Of a stretch of DNA of 13,527 nucleotides, positions 6,746 through 13,296 are shown one piece after another. The position numbers and the translations under genes are program-made. The stretch is from Pseudomonadota bacterium (lineage in GTDB: Bacteria; Pseudomonadota; Gammaproteobacteria; Burkholderiales; SCOH01), in the NCBI GenBank assembly GCA_030917985.1, contig JAUPTR010000383.1, positions 1 to 13,527 on the forward strand. The letters are read 5' to 3'. Under the pieces are notes generated by a model that saw only the letters and a program-made list of their open reading frames with translations, ran no database searches and was not told where the DNA came from. Each line of letters opens with the position of its first letter. The first letter of the stretch is position 1.

Positions 6746-6891
6746 CTGTCGGACTTGAGACTGATCTGCTGCGCCAGTGGTGGAAACGGTCCATATTTAC
6801 CCGTTTTCTCGTGCCCGCTATGCGCCTCGAAAACGGGCAAATCTATCCTCGTTTTCCTGCTCGGCTCGCTACGATCACTCAAGTCCGACAG
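6746..6891. repeat. 146-bp long imperfect palindrome, MITE-like or structured intergenic element
   Basis: The ends are perfect 14-bp inverted repeats: CTGTCGGACTTGAG (6746-6759) and CTCAAGTCCGACAG (6878-6891). Inward from them, TGATC (6762-6766) pairs with GATCA (6873-6877), GGAAACG (6782-6788) pairs with 6850-6857 with one bulge, and ATTTACCCGTTTTC (6795-6808) pairs 13/14 with 6829-6842. The loop is 20 nt. The whole therefore folds as one long interrupted hairpin. It ends 4 bp from the stop codon of the minus-strand ParA-like gene. No target-site duplication is evident and no transposase is nearby. It could be a non-autonomous element, a repeat family, or a shared terminator and mRNA 3'-end structure for the convergent genes. 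Confidence 0.75.
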
Positions 6892-6895
6892 CCTG

Positions 6896-7660
6896 CTAGT
6901 CGACGAAGCCACAGGCAATCAGCTCTTCCAACAAGACTGCGTAGTCTTTGGCGCCTTTGCTTTTTGGGGCAAAGGCAAAAATGTCCTGATGAAAACCGGC
7001 ACTTTCGGTGATCGCCGCATTTTCGCTGATGCGGGTTTTGCACAGATCTTTGCCGTAGCGTTCATTCATTTGTTCAATGATGTCGCCAGATAGCCGGCGT
7101 TGTGTGACGTAGCGCGTCACCAGATAGCGGCGGGGGATGCGTTTACCGGCAATTTGCTCCATTGCTACCAGCGTGTTTGCCAGTTGATTGGCGCCTTTCA
7201 TGGCCAGATATTCGGCGGCAATCGGAATCAGGATGGCGTCGGCGGCTGCCATGGCGTTGATCGACAAGATGCCGAGAAACGGGCAGCAGTCGATCAGAAT
7301 CGGCACGCCGGCGTTGGATAGGTGTTCGTCCTGCAGTGCCTGCCGCAGACGGCGAATGATGCTGCCGGTTTTGGCGTAAAGGGTGTCGATTTTTGCCAGC
7401 TCGACGTGGGATGGAATCAGGTTGACGCCGTTGTCGAGATGAACCACTAGTTCGGTGAGTGGTTTGTTGTCTTTGTAGAACGCAAAAATGCTGTCTCCAG
7501 CATCGGGTTCAACGCCGGAGATCGCAGTCAGGTGGGCCTGCGGGTCCAGATCGATTATCAGAGGTTCCATGCCTTCCTTGGCCATGGCCGCGGCGAGGTT
7601 GGCGGTGGTGGTGGTTTTGCCAACGCCGCCTTTTTGATTGAATACCGCGAGAATCGTCAT
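6896..7660 (-). CDS. Orphan ParA/MinD-type ATPase (254 aa)
   Basis: This is a ParA-family deviant-Walker ATPase; such proteins form ATP-dependent dimers on DNA or membrane and position chromosomes, plasmids or protein clusters. Seen: FNQKGGVGKTTTTANLAAAMA with the deviant Walker A KGGVGKT (10-16), DLDPQAHLT (Walker A', 37-44), ILIDCCPFLG (Walker B region, about 121-130), and the C-terminal FAPKSKGAKDYAVLLEEL segment typical of Soj/ParA. The usual D-x-P-P is D-C-C-P here. There is no N-terminal HTH, so it is the small chromosomal type. No parB or parS-like site is visible nearby, so the partner and cargo are unknown. It starts 35 bp after the PIN-PhoH gene, with no terminator between, and is probably co-transcribed with it. 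The ribosome binding site is weak (GAGA). It is probably not the main chromosomal parA, which normally sits with parB. Confidence 0.88.
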   Translation of the reverse strand: MTILAVFNQKGGVGKTTTTANLAAAMAKEGMEPLIIDLDPQAHLTAISGVEPDAGDSIFAFYKDNKPLTELVVHLDNGVNLIPSHVELAKIDTLYAKTGSIIRRLRQALQDEHLSNAGVPILIDCCPFLGILSINAMAAADAILIPIAAEYLAMKGANQLANTLVAMEQIAGKRIPRRYLVTRYVTQRRLSGDIIEQMNERYGKDLCKTRISENAAITESAGFHQDIFAFAPKSKGAKDYAVLLEELIACGFVD

Positions 7661-7695
7661 CTGGTCTCAGGTTTTGTTGTGCGCACTGTTATGGG

Positions 7696-9111
7696 TTATA
7701 GAACCTCCGCTGCGTAGTCTGCAAGCCGCGAGCGTTCGCCACGTTGTAGCGTGATGTGGCCGCTGTGCTGCCATCCCTTGAAACGATCCACTACATAGGT
7801 CAAGCCTGAGCTGCCTTCTGTCAGGTAGGGGGTGTCGATTTGCGCAATATTGCCCAGACAAACCACTTTGGTGCCCGGTCCGGCCCGGGTTATCAGTGTT
7901 TTCATTTGCTTGGGCGTCAGGTTTTGCGCTTCATCGATAATCAGGAATTTGTTGATGAAGGTGCGTCCACGCATGAAATTGAGTGACTTGACCTTGATCC
8001 GCGAACGAATCAGGTCGCGGGTTGCAGCGCGGCCCCAGTCGCCGGCTTCCTGGTCGGTTTGATTCAGTACGTCCAGGTTGTCTTCCAGTGCGCCCATCCA
8101 TGGCAGCATTTTTTCTTCTTCTGTGCCCGGTAGAAAGCCAATGTCTTCACCCACCGGCACTGTCACGCGGGTCATGATGATTTCGCTGTAAAGTTTGGTT
8201 TCAAGTGTCTGCATCAGGCTTGCGGCCAGCGTTAGCAGGGTTTTGCCGGTGCCGGCCTGGCCAAGCAGTGTGACAAAATCGATTTCCGGGTTCATTAGCA
8301 GATTCATCGCAAAATTCTGCTCCCGGTTGCGGGTGGTGATACCCCAGACACTGTTTTTCTGGTGCGAATAATCCTTCAATACTTCCAGCAGTACCGTTTT
8401 GCCTTTTTGTTCCTTTACTTGGGCAAAAAATGGCCGTTCACCATCCTGGTATACCATCTGGTTGACGAGCAGACTGGCGCATTCCGGGCCGGTTAAGCGG
8501 TAGTAATTGCGGCCGTTATCCTGCCACGATTCCATGCCTTTGCTGTGTTGCTCCCAGAAGTCGGGCGATAGCTCATGCAGGCCGGTGTATAAAAGGTCTG
8601 TGTCTTCCAGAACCTTGTCGTTGAAATAATCCTCCGCAGCAAAACCCATCGCTCGGGCCTTGATGCGCATATTGATGTCTTTCGATACCAGGATTACTTC
8701 GCGCTTCGGGTGAACCTGCTGCAGGTGCATCACCACGCCGAGTATCAGATTATCGGCTTTGCCCACCGGAAGCCGCATCGGCAATTCTGCGGTAATTGCC
8801 TGGGTCTGGAAAAACAGGTGGCCGGTAGCATCAAACTCGTTGCGCATGGCCAGTGGAATGCCTTCTTCAATTTTGTCGCCGGCAGCATTCACCAATTCAT
8901 CGAGAAAGCGGCTGGTCTGGCGCGCATTGCGGGCTACTTCGGACATGCCTTTCTTGTTGTTGTCGAGCTCTTCGAGCGTCATCATTGGCAGGTAGATGTC
9001 ATGTTCGTCAAAGCGGAACAGACAGGTTGGATCATGCATCAGCACATTGGTGTCCAGAACAAACAGCTTGGTATTGCTCGTTTTGCTTTTGCTGCGCTTG
9101 GTGGCGGCCAT
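7696..9111 (-). CDS. PIN domain-PhoH ATPase fusion, PhoH2/YlaK type (471 aa)
   Basis: An N-terminal PIN nuclease domain is fused to a PhoH ATPase. Mycobacterial PhoH2 of this architecture has RNA-unwinding and RNase activity; the same role here is inferred. The PIN domain (about 15-155) starts FVLDTNVLMHDP and keeps acidic residues D20, E47/E48, D120 and D145 that would bind metal. The PhoH domain (about 255-471) has Walker A GQAGTGKT (284-291), Walker B FLIIDEAQ (389-396), the LGNIAQIDTPYL segment (419-430) and a C-terminal QRGERSRLA arginine-rich motif. AAAGGA (9117-9122 on this strand) lies about 5 nt before ATG, supporting the start. First gene of a two-gene unit with the ParA-like ATPase. 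It lies just downstream of the bcp terminator, and I see no clean promoter in the short gap. Confidence 0.93.
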   Translation of the reverse strand: MAATKRSKSKTSNTKLFVLDTNVLMHDPTCLFRFDEHDIYLPMMTLEELDNNKKGMSEVARNARQTSRFLDELVNAAGDKIEEGIPLAMRNEFDATGHLFFQTQAITAELPMRLPVGKADNLILGVVMHLQQVHPKREVILVSKDINMRIKARAMGFAAEDYFNDKVLEDTDLLYTGLHELSPDFWEQHSKGMESWQDNGRNYYRLTGPECASLLVNQMVYQDGERPFFAQVKEQKGKTVLLEVLKDYSHQKNSVWGITTRNREQNFAMNLLMNPEIDFVTLLGQAGTGKTLLTLAASLMQTLETKLYSEIIMTRVTVPVGEDIGFLPGTEEEKMLPWMGALEDNLDVLNQTDQEAGDWGRAATRDLIRSRIKVKSLNFMRGRTFINKFLIIDEAQNLTPKQMKTLITRAGPGTKVVCLGNIAQIDTPYLTEGSSGLTYVVDRFKGWQHSGHITLQRGERSRLADYAAEVL

Positions 9112-9141
9112 ATATGATCCTTTAATGACGGCTGGACAAAT

Positions 9142-9165
9142 AAAAAACGGCCCACTGGCCGTTTT
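9142..9165 (-). terminator. Intrinsic terminator of bcp
   Basis: Read on the minus strand: AAAACGGCC, loop AGTG, GGCCGTTTT, then a T-run (A tract 9142-9147 on the plus strand). It starts 1 nt after the bcp stop codon. The near-symmetrical A and T tracts could let it work in both directions. Confidence 0.88.
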
Positions 9166-9166
9166 C

Positions 9167-9625
9167 TCAATTCAGGGTTTGGACAAACGCCAAGACTTCT
9201 TCAACGTGACCAGGAACTTTGACGCCACGCCACTCCTTTCTCAGGATGCCGTTGCGGTCGATAATGAAAGTGCTGCGCTCGATTCCACGCACTTGTTTGC
9301 CATACATGTTTTTCAGCTTCATCACACCAAATTGCGCACAGACTGTTTCGTCACTATCCGATAGCAACTCAAACGGGAACGCCATTTTGGCTTTGAAGCT
9401 CTCGTGCGATTTCAGGCTGTCGCGGGAGATGCCGACGATATCGCAATTGGCGGCCTGAAATGCGGGAAACTGGTCGCAAAATGCCTGGCCTTCCGTGGTG
9501 CAGCCGGGTGTGTTGTCTTTAGGGTAAAAGTAGATGACTAGGTGCCGTCCTTTGGCGCTGGCCAGCTGGAAGGTCGTGTTGCCGGTGCTCGGCAGGGAAA
9601 AATCTATGATGGTTTGATTTTGCAT
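9167..9625 (-). CDS. bcp: Thioredoxin-dependent peroxiredoxin, Bcp/PrxQ family (152 aa)
   Basis: This cytoplasmic peroxidase reduces hydrogen peroxide and organic peroxides with electrons from thioredoxin. The active-site segment is YFYPKDNTPGCTTEGQAFC: peroxidatic Cys42 in T-x-x-C, with T39 and P40. E. coli Bcp has its resolving Cys five residues later; here that position is Gln, and Cys50 is eight residues later, with Cys61 further on. So either Cys50 or Cys61 resolves, or the enzyme works as a 1-Cys type. The conserved DxxxxxxxGV and ERSTFIID stretches and the normal length support the family call. AGAGG lies 5 nt before ATG. It is a single-gene unit with its own promoter and terminator. 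Confidence 0.94.
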   Translation of the reverse strand: MQNQTIIDFSLPSTGNTTFQLASAKGRHLVIYFYPKDNTPGCTTEGQAFCDQFPAFQAANCDIVGISRDSLKSHESFKAKMAFPFELLSDSDETVCAQFGVMKLKNMYGKQVRGIERSTFIIDRNGILRKEWRGVKVPGHVEEVLAFVQTLN

Positions 9626-9639
9626 AGGGCCTCTTGATG

Positions 9640-9668
9640 AGCTTAGAAACTCGCGCCATTGTTGTCAA
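9640..9668 (-). promoter_or_regulatory. Predicted sigma-70 promoter for bcp
   Basis: On the minus strand, TTGACA (9668-9663), a 17-bp spacer, and TAAGCT (9645-9640). The -35 box is consensus and the -10 is partial. The leader would be very short, about 8-15 nt. No OxyR-like operator was recognised. Confidence 0.55.
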
Positions 9669-9745
9669 AATCAAAAATGCAAACAAGTGTGGATTGATGG
9701 ATTTGGTGTTGATTGTGGCTAATTTGTCACAACACTGGCGGAGTT

Positions 9746-10651
9746 TCAGGCTAGAAACTCGGCGCCTTGGCAGCTGAGTGCGCCGCTACGGCCGGGAATT
9801 TCCCGGTATTCAACGCGGTGGTAGGGCAATGCCGACAGATCCAGGCTCTGCAGTAGATCGATGCAGGAGACCAGTTCATACCCCTGTTGTTTCCAGCCAA
9901 CAATGAGGCGCTCGAATGTCGGCAGCAGTTTCATGCCCTCCAGTTCGGCGTGCAGGGTATAGACATGGTTCTGGTCGCGGGTGCTGGTGAGTTGTAACAA
10001 ATGCTGGTCTACGTTATCGGCGGAGATGCTGTTGATGCCAATCAGTTCATCCAGCGTCGGGAGTGTGGTTGGCAGCTGCGGGCAGGCAACAATTTCGCCA
10101 TCCAGCACCGGAATGAAAGGATGGGTTCCCCGGGTGTCCGAACAATAAATGAACTCGTAGTGCTGCTCTTGGCGGAATGCCTGGCGATTCATTTGCCAAC
10201 CGGCGGCGCCGTGGGTGCGTGCGGGCTGGCCGAAAATCTGCTGAAAACGATTGCGAGCCTTGTCCATTTCCTGTGTGGCCCATTCGCCGCTTTGTTGCAC
10301 CACATTGTCTTGCCAGCGAATGTGATCATGGCAGTGAATGCCAACCTCGAACCCAGAGGCCGAAACGTTACGCATAATATCGGCGCAGCGTTTACCGATG
10401 TCGGGGCCGGGTAGCAATGTGCCGTAAAGCAGGGTGCGCAGGCCGTAATGCTCCACTACCGAGGTGCGTGATACTTTTTTCAGAAAACCGGGGCGAAACA
10501 CGCGTTTGAGCGCACGCCCGGTGTGGTCACGCCCCAGGCTGAACAGGAAGGTTGCGCCTGCCTGATGCTTTTGCAGTAGTTCGGCCAATGCAGGAACGCC
10601 CTTTCGTGTACCACGATAGGTATCAGCATCGATCTTCAGTGCAATTTTCAT
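9746..10651 (-). CDS. arnD: ArnD-like deformylase, polysaccharide deacetylase family (301 aa)
   Basis: ArnD removes the formyl group from undecaprenyl-phosphate 4-deoxy-4-formamido-L-arabinose at the inner membrane, giving the L-Ara4N used to modify lipid A (polymyxin resistance). Resemblance to E. coli ArnD (about 296 aa) runs end to end: IDADTYRGTRKGVPALAELL (7-26), a HCHDHIRW metal-site segment (106-113), AAGWQMNRQA, YCSDTRGTHPF, PTTLPTLDELIG, HAELEGM, and the C-terminal IPGRSGALSCQ. Likely NodB metal ligands are D8 or D10, H106 and H110. No arnA, B, C, T, E or F is in the window. It lies 92 bp after the tRNA-Leu pair on the same strand, with no good ribosome binding site and no clear own promoter. 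A related deacetylase of other substrate is possible. Confidence 0.85.
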   Translation of the reverse strand: MKIALKIDADTYRGTRKGVPALAELLQKHQAGATFLFSLGRDHTGRALKRVFRPGFLKKVSRTSVVEHYGLRTLLYGTLLPGPDIGKRCADIMRNVSASGFEVGIHCHDHIRWQDNVVQQSGEWATQEMDKARNRFQQIFGQPARTHGAAGWQMNRQAFRQEQHYEFIYCSDTRGTHPFIPVLDGEIVACPQLPTTLPTLDELIGINSISADNVDQHLLQLTSTRDQNHVYTLHAELEGMKLLPTFERLIVGWKQQGYELVSCIDLLQSLDLSALPYHRVEYREIPGRSGALSCQGAEFLA

Positions 10652-10701
10652 GGCGAAATGTGTTTGGACGAACGAGAATTAAGATCAGGCAAGCCGCCTG
10701 G

Positions 10702-10719
10702 CTAAGCCATATTGGCTTG
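10702..10719. other. Stem-loop between tRNA-Leu and arnD
   Basis: CTAAGCCA (10702-10709) pairs with TGGCTTGG (10712-10719, one G-T) around a 2-3 nt loop. A smaller stem, CAGGC...GCCTG, lies at about 10686-10700. Neither is followed by a T-run on the minus strand, so tRNA transcripts might read through into arnD. Confidence 0.35.
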
Positions 10720-10743
10720 GGAGTGATGCAGAAGAGATGTATG

Positions 10744-10830
10744 TGGTGCCCAGGAGAGGACTCGAACCTCCACAGTGTTGCCACCGCTAGGACCTGAACC
10801 TAGTGCGTCTACCAATTCCGCCACCTGGGC
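10744..10830 (-). tRNA. tRNA-Leu (CAG), promoter-distal copy
   Basis: An 87-nt class II tRNA with encoded CCA (TGG at 10744-10746 on the plus strand). The acceptor stem GCCCAGG/CCTGGGC pairs fully. The anticodon stem CTAGG/CCTAG carries loop TTCAGGT, so the anticodon is CAG, reading CUG. There is a long variable arm with a GCAA loop, and T-loop TTCGAGT. It is 42 bp after the first copy and differs from it only in the variable arm. Confidence 0.97.
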
Positions 10831-10872
10831 GGGCACCAACATATTTTTATACAGACCGAACACCTTGTTGAG

Positions 10873-10959
10873 TGGTGCCCAGGAGAGGACTCGAACCTCC
10901 ACAGTCTTGCAACCGCTAGGACCTGAACCTAGTGCGTCTACCAATTCCGCCACCTGGGC
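10873..10959 (-). tRNA. tRNA-Leu (CAG), promoter-proximal copy
   Basis: Same length and structure as its neighbour, with encoded CCA (TGG at 10873-10875 on the plus strand), a GCCCAGG acceptor and a CAG anticodon. It differs at two positions, both in the variable-arm stem, where a G-C pair becomes U-G. It is transcribed first from the consensus promoter at 11002-11029. Confidence 0.97.
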
Positions 10960-10962
10960 CTG

Positions 10963-10968
10963 TATAAT
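10963..10968 (+). promoter_or_regulatory. Candidate -10 box for rnr
   Basis: A perfect TATAAT preceded directly by TG, 4 bp from the tRNA-Leu 5' end. No recognisable -35 box exists, because that position falls inside the tRNA gene. The predicted start near 10975 gives a leader of about 48 nt. This promoter would face the tRNA promoter. Confidence 0.45.
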
Positions 10969-10977
10969 CCCTGAAGA

Positions 10978-11001
10978 GCGCTGCCTCCAGAGAAGCAGCG
11001 C
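10978..11001. other. GC-rich stem-loop between the tRNA-Leu and rnr promoters
   Basis: GCGCTGC (10978-10984) and GCAGCGC (10995-11001) form a perfect 7-bp stem with a 10-nt loop. On the plus strand it lies in the rnr leader, 7 nt before the AGAGGA ribosome binding site. On the minus strand it begins directly after the tRNA -10 box and covers the predicted start point. Confidence 0.6.
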
Positions 11002-11029
11002 ATTATAAAGAGGACATTTATTTTGTCAA
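11002..11029 (-). promoter_or_regulatory. Consensus promoter of the tRNA-Leu pair, rRNA P1-like
   Basis: On the minus strand, TTGACA (11029-11024), a 16-bp spacer, TATAAT (11007-11002), then GCGC. Both boxes are perfect consensus. The 16-bp spacer and GC-rich discriminator resemble E. coli rrnB P1, which is under stringent (ppGpp/DksA) control; that control here is inferred. The -35 box overlaps the first codons of rnr. Confidence 0.85.
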
Positions 11030-13296
11030 TTGAAAAAACCAAAAAATACAAAAAACCGAATACCCCCGCAAAAAGCAGCATCCGCAGTCTTGATCCGTTT
11101 CTTGAGCGTGAAAAGGCAAATTACGCCAATCCTCTTCCTAGTCGTGAATTCGTTATTGAGCAGGTATCTCAGCATGGGCCTTTGCCAGCCGAGTCGCTGA
11201 GTACCTTGCTGGATATCCGGGAAGAAGAGCAGGATGTTTTTGGTCGCCGTTTGCGTGCGATGGTGCGCGATGGTGAAATCATGTTTGATCGCAAGGGCCA
11301 GATTTGCGTCGCACAGAAGCTGGATTTGATTAAAGGCCGGGTGCAAGGGCATCCGGACGGATTTGGTTTTCTGATCCCTGACGATGGCAGTCCGGATATG
11401 TTTCTGGGGCCGCGTGAAATGCATCAGGTGCTGCACGGCGACCGGGTGCTGGTGCGTGAAGTGGGCAAGGACTTCAAGGGGCGTCGTGAGGCGAAGATTG
11501 TTGAGGTGCTGGAGCACGTCAATCAGCGTCTTGTGGGCCGATTGTTTAGTGAGCATGGCGTGTTGTTTGTGGTGGCGGAAGACAAACGTGTCAGCCAGGA
11601 TGTGTTGGTTGCTCCGGGTCAAAGCATGGGCGCCAAAGACGGACAGGTAGTGATTGTCGAAATCCTGACTCAGCCGAACAAGAATAGCCAGCCGGTGGCG
11701 CGGGTTATCGAAGTGCTCGGCAATTATGCTGATCCGGGCATGGAAATCGAAATTGCGTTGCGTAAGCATGCCTTGCCCTTTGTTTTCTCGCATGCAGCGG
11801 AAGATCTCGCCAGGAAAACGCCAAAAAAAGTGCGCAAGGCTGACTGGAAACCGGAAGATGGGCTGAAACGTGAGGATGTGCGAGACCTGCCGCTGGTAAC
11901 CATTGATGGCGAAACTGCGCGTGACTTTGATGATGCGGTTTATTGCGAGAAGCAGGGAAAAGGATATCGCCTGTTGGTGGCCATTGCCGATGTGAGTTAT
12001 TACGTTCGGCAAAGCGATGGTCTGGATATTGATGCGCGCGATCGCGGCAATTCGGTATATTTCCCGCGGCGCGTGATCCCCATGTTGCCCGAGGCGCTGT
12101 CAAACGGTATTTGTTCGCTGAACCCGGATGTTGAACGACTGTGCATGGTGTGTGACATGGATATCAATAGCCAGGGAAGAGTCAAGAAATACCGTTTCTA
12201 TCCGGCTGTGATGCGTTCGCATGCGCGCTTTACCTACACGAAAGTGTGGGCCATGTTGCAGGATAAAAATGGCGCAGATGCCAGGGAATACGCGGCCTTG
12301 CTGCCACAGGTTGAGCGCCTGTACGAGTTGTATCACGTGTTGCGTGCGGCTCGCGAGAAGCGGGGGGCGATTGATTTCGAGAGCACCGAAACGCAGATGA
12401 TTTTTAACGATCAGGGCAAGATTGAAAAAATCGTGCCGGTGGTGCGTAACGATGCACACAAGCTGATCGAAGAGTGCATGCTGGCGGCCAATGTTTGCGC
12501 ATCGGATTTTCTGGCGCAGCATAAACACCCGACACTGTATCGGGTACATGAAGGTCCTACCCCCGAAAAACTGGAAAACTTGCGCGCCTTGCTGCGTGAA
12601 TTTGCGCTGACCTTGCCCGGTGGCGAAGAGCCGCACGCCAAGGACTATGCGCAGTTGCTGGAAAAGGTCAAGGGTCGTGCCGAGGCTCCACTGCTGCAGA
12701 CGGCTATGTTGCGTTCGTTGCAGCAGGCGGTATACAGCCCTGACAATGTCGGCCATTTCGGCTTGGCCTATGAAGGTTATGCGCACTTTACTTCGCCCAT
12801 CCGGCGATATCCCGATCTGCTGGTGCATCGGGCGATCAAGGCGGTGCTGCGTGGAGAAAAATACAGGCCGGGGGCCAAGTGGCCGCAGTTGGGTGAACAC
12901 TGCTCAATGACCGAGCGACGTGCCGACGAGGCCACGCGTGACGTGCAGAACTGGCTGAAGTGCTTCTATATGCGTGACAGGATCGGTGAGGTGTTCGACG
13001 GTAGTGTCAGCGCAGTTACCAGTTTTGGCATGTTTGTGTTGCTGGACGATGCTTATGTCGAAGGCTTGGTGCACATCACCGAGCTGGGGCAGGATTATTT
13101 TCATTACGACGCCGCGTTGCATTCATTGAGTGGTGAGCGCAGTGGCGTGCGTTATCGCTTGGGTGATCGGGTACGGGTGAAGGTGATGCGGGTCGATCTG
13201 GAAAGCAGCAAAATCGATTTCGCGCTGGAAAACCCTGTGGCGGCTGCCCCGGATACCGCGCGTGGCAAGCCGCGTGGCAAACAACGACGCAAGTAA
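11023..13296 (+). CDS. rnr: Ribonuclease R, 3'-5' exoribonuclease (757 aa)
   Basis: RNase R degrades structured RNA processively, including rRNA fragments, mRNA, and tmRNA-tagged messages. Domains in order: basic start (1-22), winged-helix region (about 38-95), cold-shock domains (about 103-235), RNB catalytic domain (about 285-610), S1 domain (about 655-737), and a short basic tail ending GKPRGKQRRK. The catalytic metal residues are in IDGETARDFDDAVYCE: D295, D301, D303, D304. The S1 start is EVFDGSVSAVTSFGMFVLLDD. TTG at 11023 is chosen because AGAGGA (11009-11014) lies 8 nt before it, and no in-frame ATG or GTG exists before the conserved region. A TTG start and an overlapping antisense promoter suggest modest expression. 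In many proteobacteria rnr sits directly before rlmB; that link is broken here. Confidence 0.96.
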   Translation: MSIEKTKKYKKPNTPAKSSIRSLDPFLEREKANYANPLPSREFVIEQVSQHGPLPAESLSTLLDIREEEQDVFGRRLRAMVRDGEIMFDRKGQICVAQKLDLIKGRVQGHPDGFGFLIPDDGSPDMFLGPREMHQVLHGDRVLVREVGKDFKGRREAKIVEVLEHVNQRLVGRLFSEHGVLFVVAEDKRVSQDVLVAPGQSMGAKDGQVVIVEILTQPNKNSQPVARVIEVLGNYADPGMEIEIALRKHALPFVFSHAAEDLARKTPKKVRKADWKPEDGLKREDVRDLPLVTIDGETARDFDDAVYCEKQGKGYRLLVAIADVSYYVRQSDGLDIDARDRGNSVYFPRRVIPMLPEALSNGICSLNPDVERLCMVCDMDINSQGRVKKYRFYPAVMRSHARFTYTKVWAMLQDKNGADAREYAALLPQVERLYELYHVLRAAREKRGAIDFESTETQMIFNDQGKIEKIVPVVRNDAHKLIEECMLAANVCASDFLAQHKHPTLYRVHEGPTPEKLENLRALLREFALTLPGGEEPHAKDYAQLLEKVKGRAEAPLLQTAMLRSLQQAVYSPDNVGHFGLAYEGYAHFTSPIRRYPDLLVHRAIKAVLRGEKYRPGAKWPQLGEHCSMTERRADEATRDVQNWLKCFYMRDRIGEVFDGSVSAVTSFGMFVLLDDAYVEGLVHITELGQDYFHYDAALHSLSGERSGVRYRLGDRVRVKVMRVDLESSKIDFALENPVAAAPDTARGKPRGKQRRK

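Noticed and set aside
6746..6891. Palindrome as a parS centromere for the adjacent ParA
   Set aside because: It is far longer than a 16-bp parS, shows no parS-like core that I recognise, and no ParB is present.
6532..7011. Plus-strand frame of 159 codons across the dnaB-parA gap
   Set aside because: It spans the dnaB end, a terminator, the palindrome and antisense parA. It has no ribosome binding site, and its sequence is explained by inverted repeats.
9705..9735. TGTGA...CACA near the arnD stop as a CRP-type site
   Set aside because: The half-site spacing is wrong for the TGTGA-N6-TCACA consensus, and it lies at a gene end, not at a good promoter position.
10702..10953. Minus-strand reading frame of 83 codons with an internal repeated peptide
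   Set aside because: It is a translation of the two tRNA-Leu genes; the peptide repeat is only the tRNA repeat. A matching plus-strand frame at 10775-11008 has the same cause.
11026..12012. Minus-strand frame of 328 codons antisense to rnr
   Set aside because: It lies wholly inside rnr, which has intact conserved domains. The antisense product has no recognisable domain and a composition typical of shadow frames.
12100..12900. Minus-strand frame of 266 codons antisense to rnr
   Set aside because: It overlaps the RNB domain coding sequence and shows no family resemblance or ribosome binding site.
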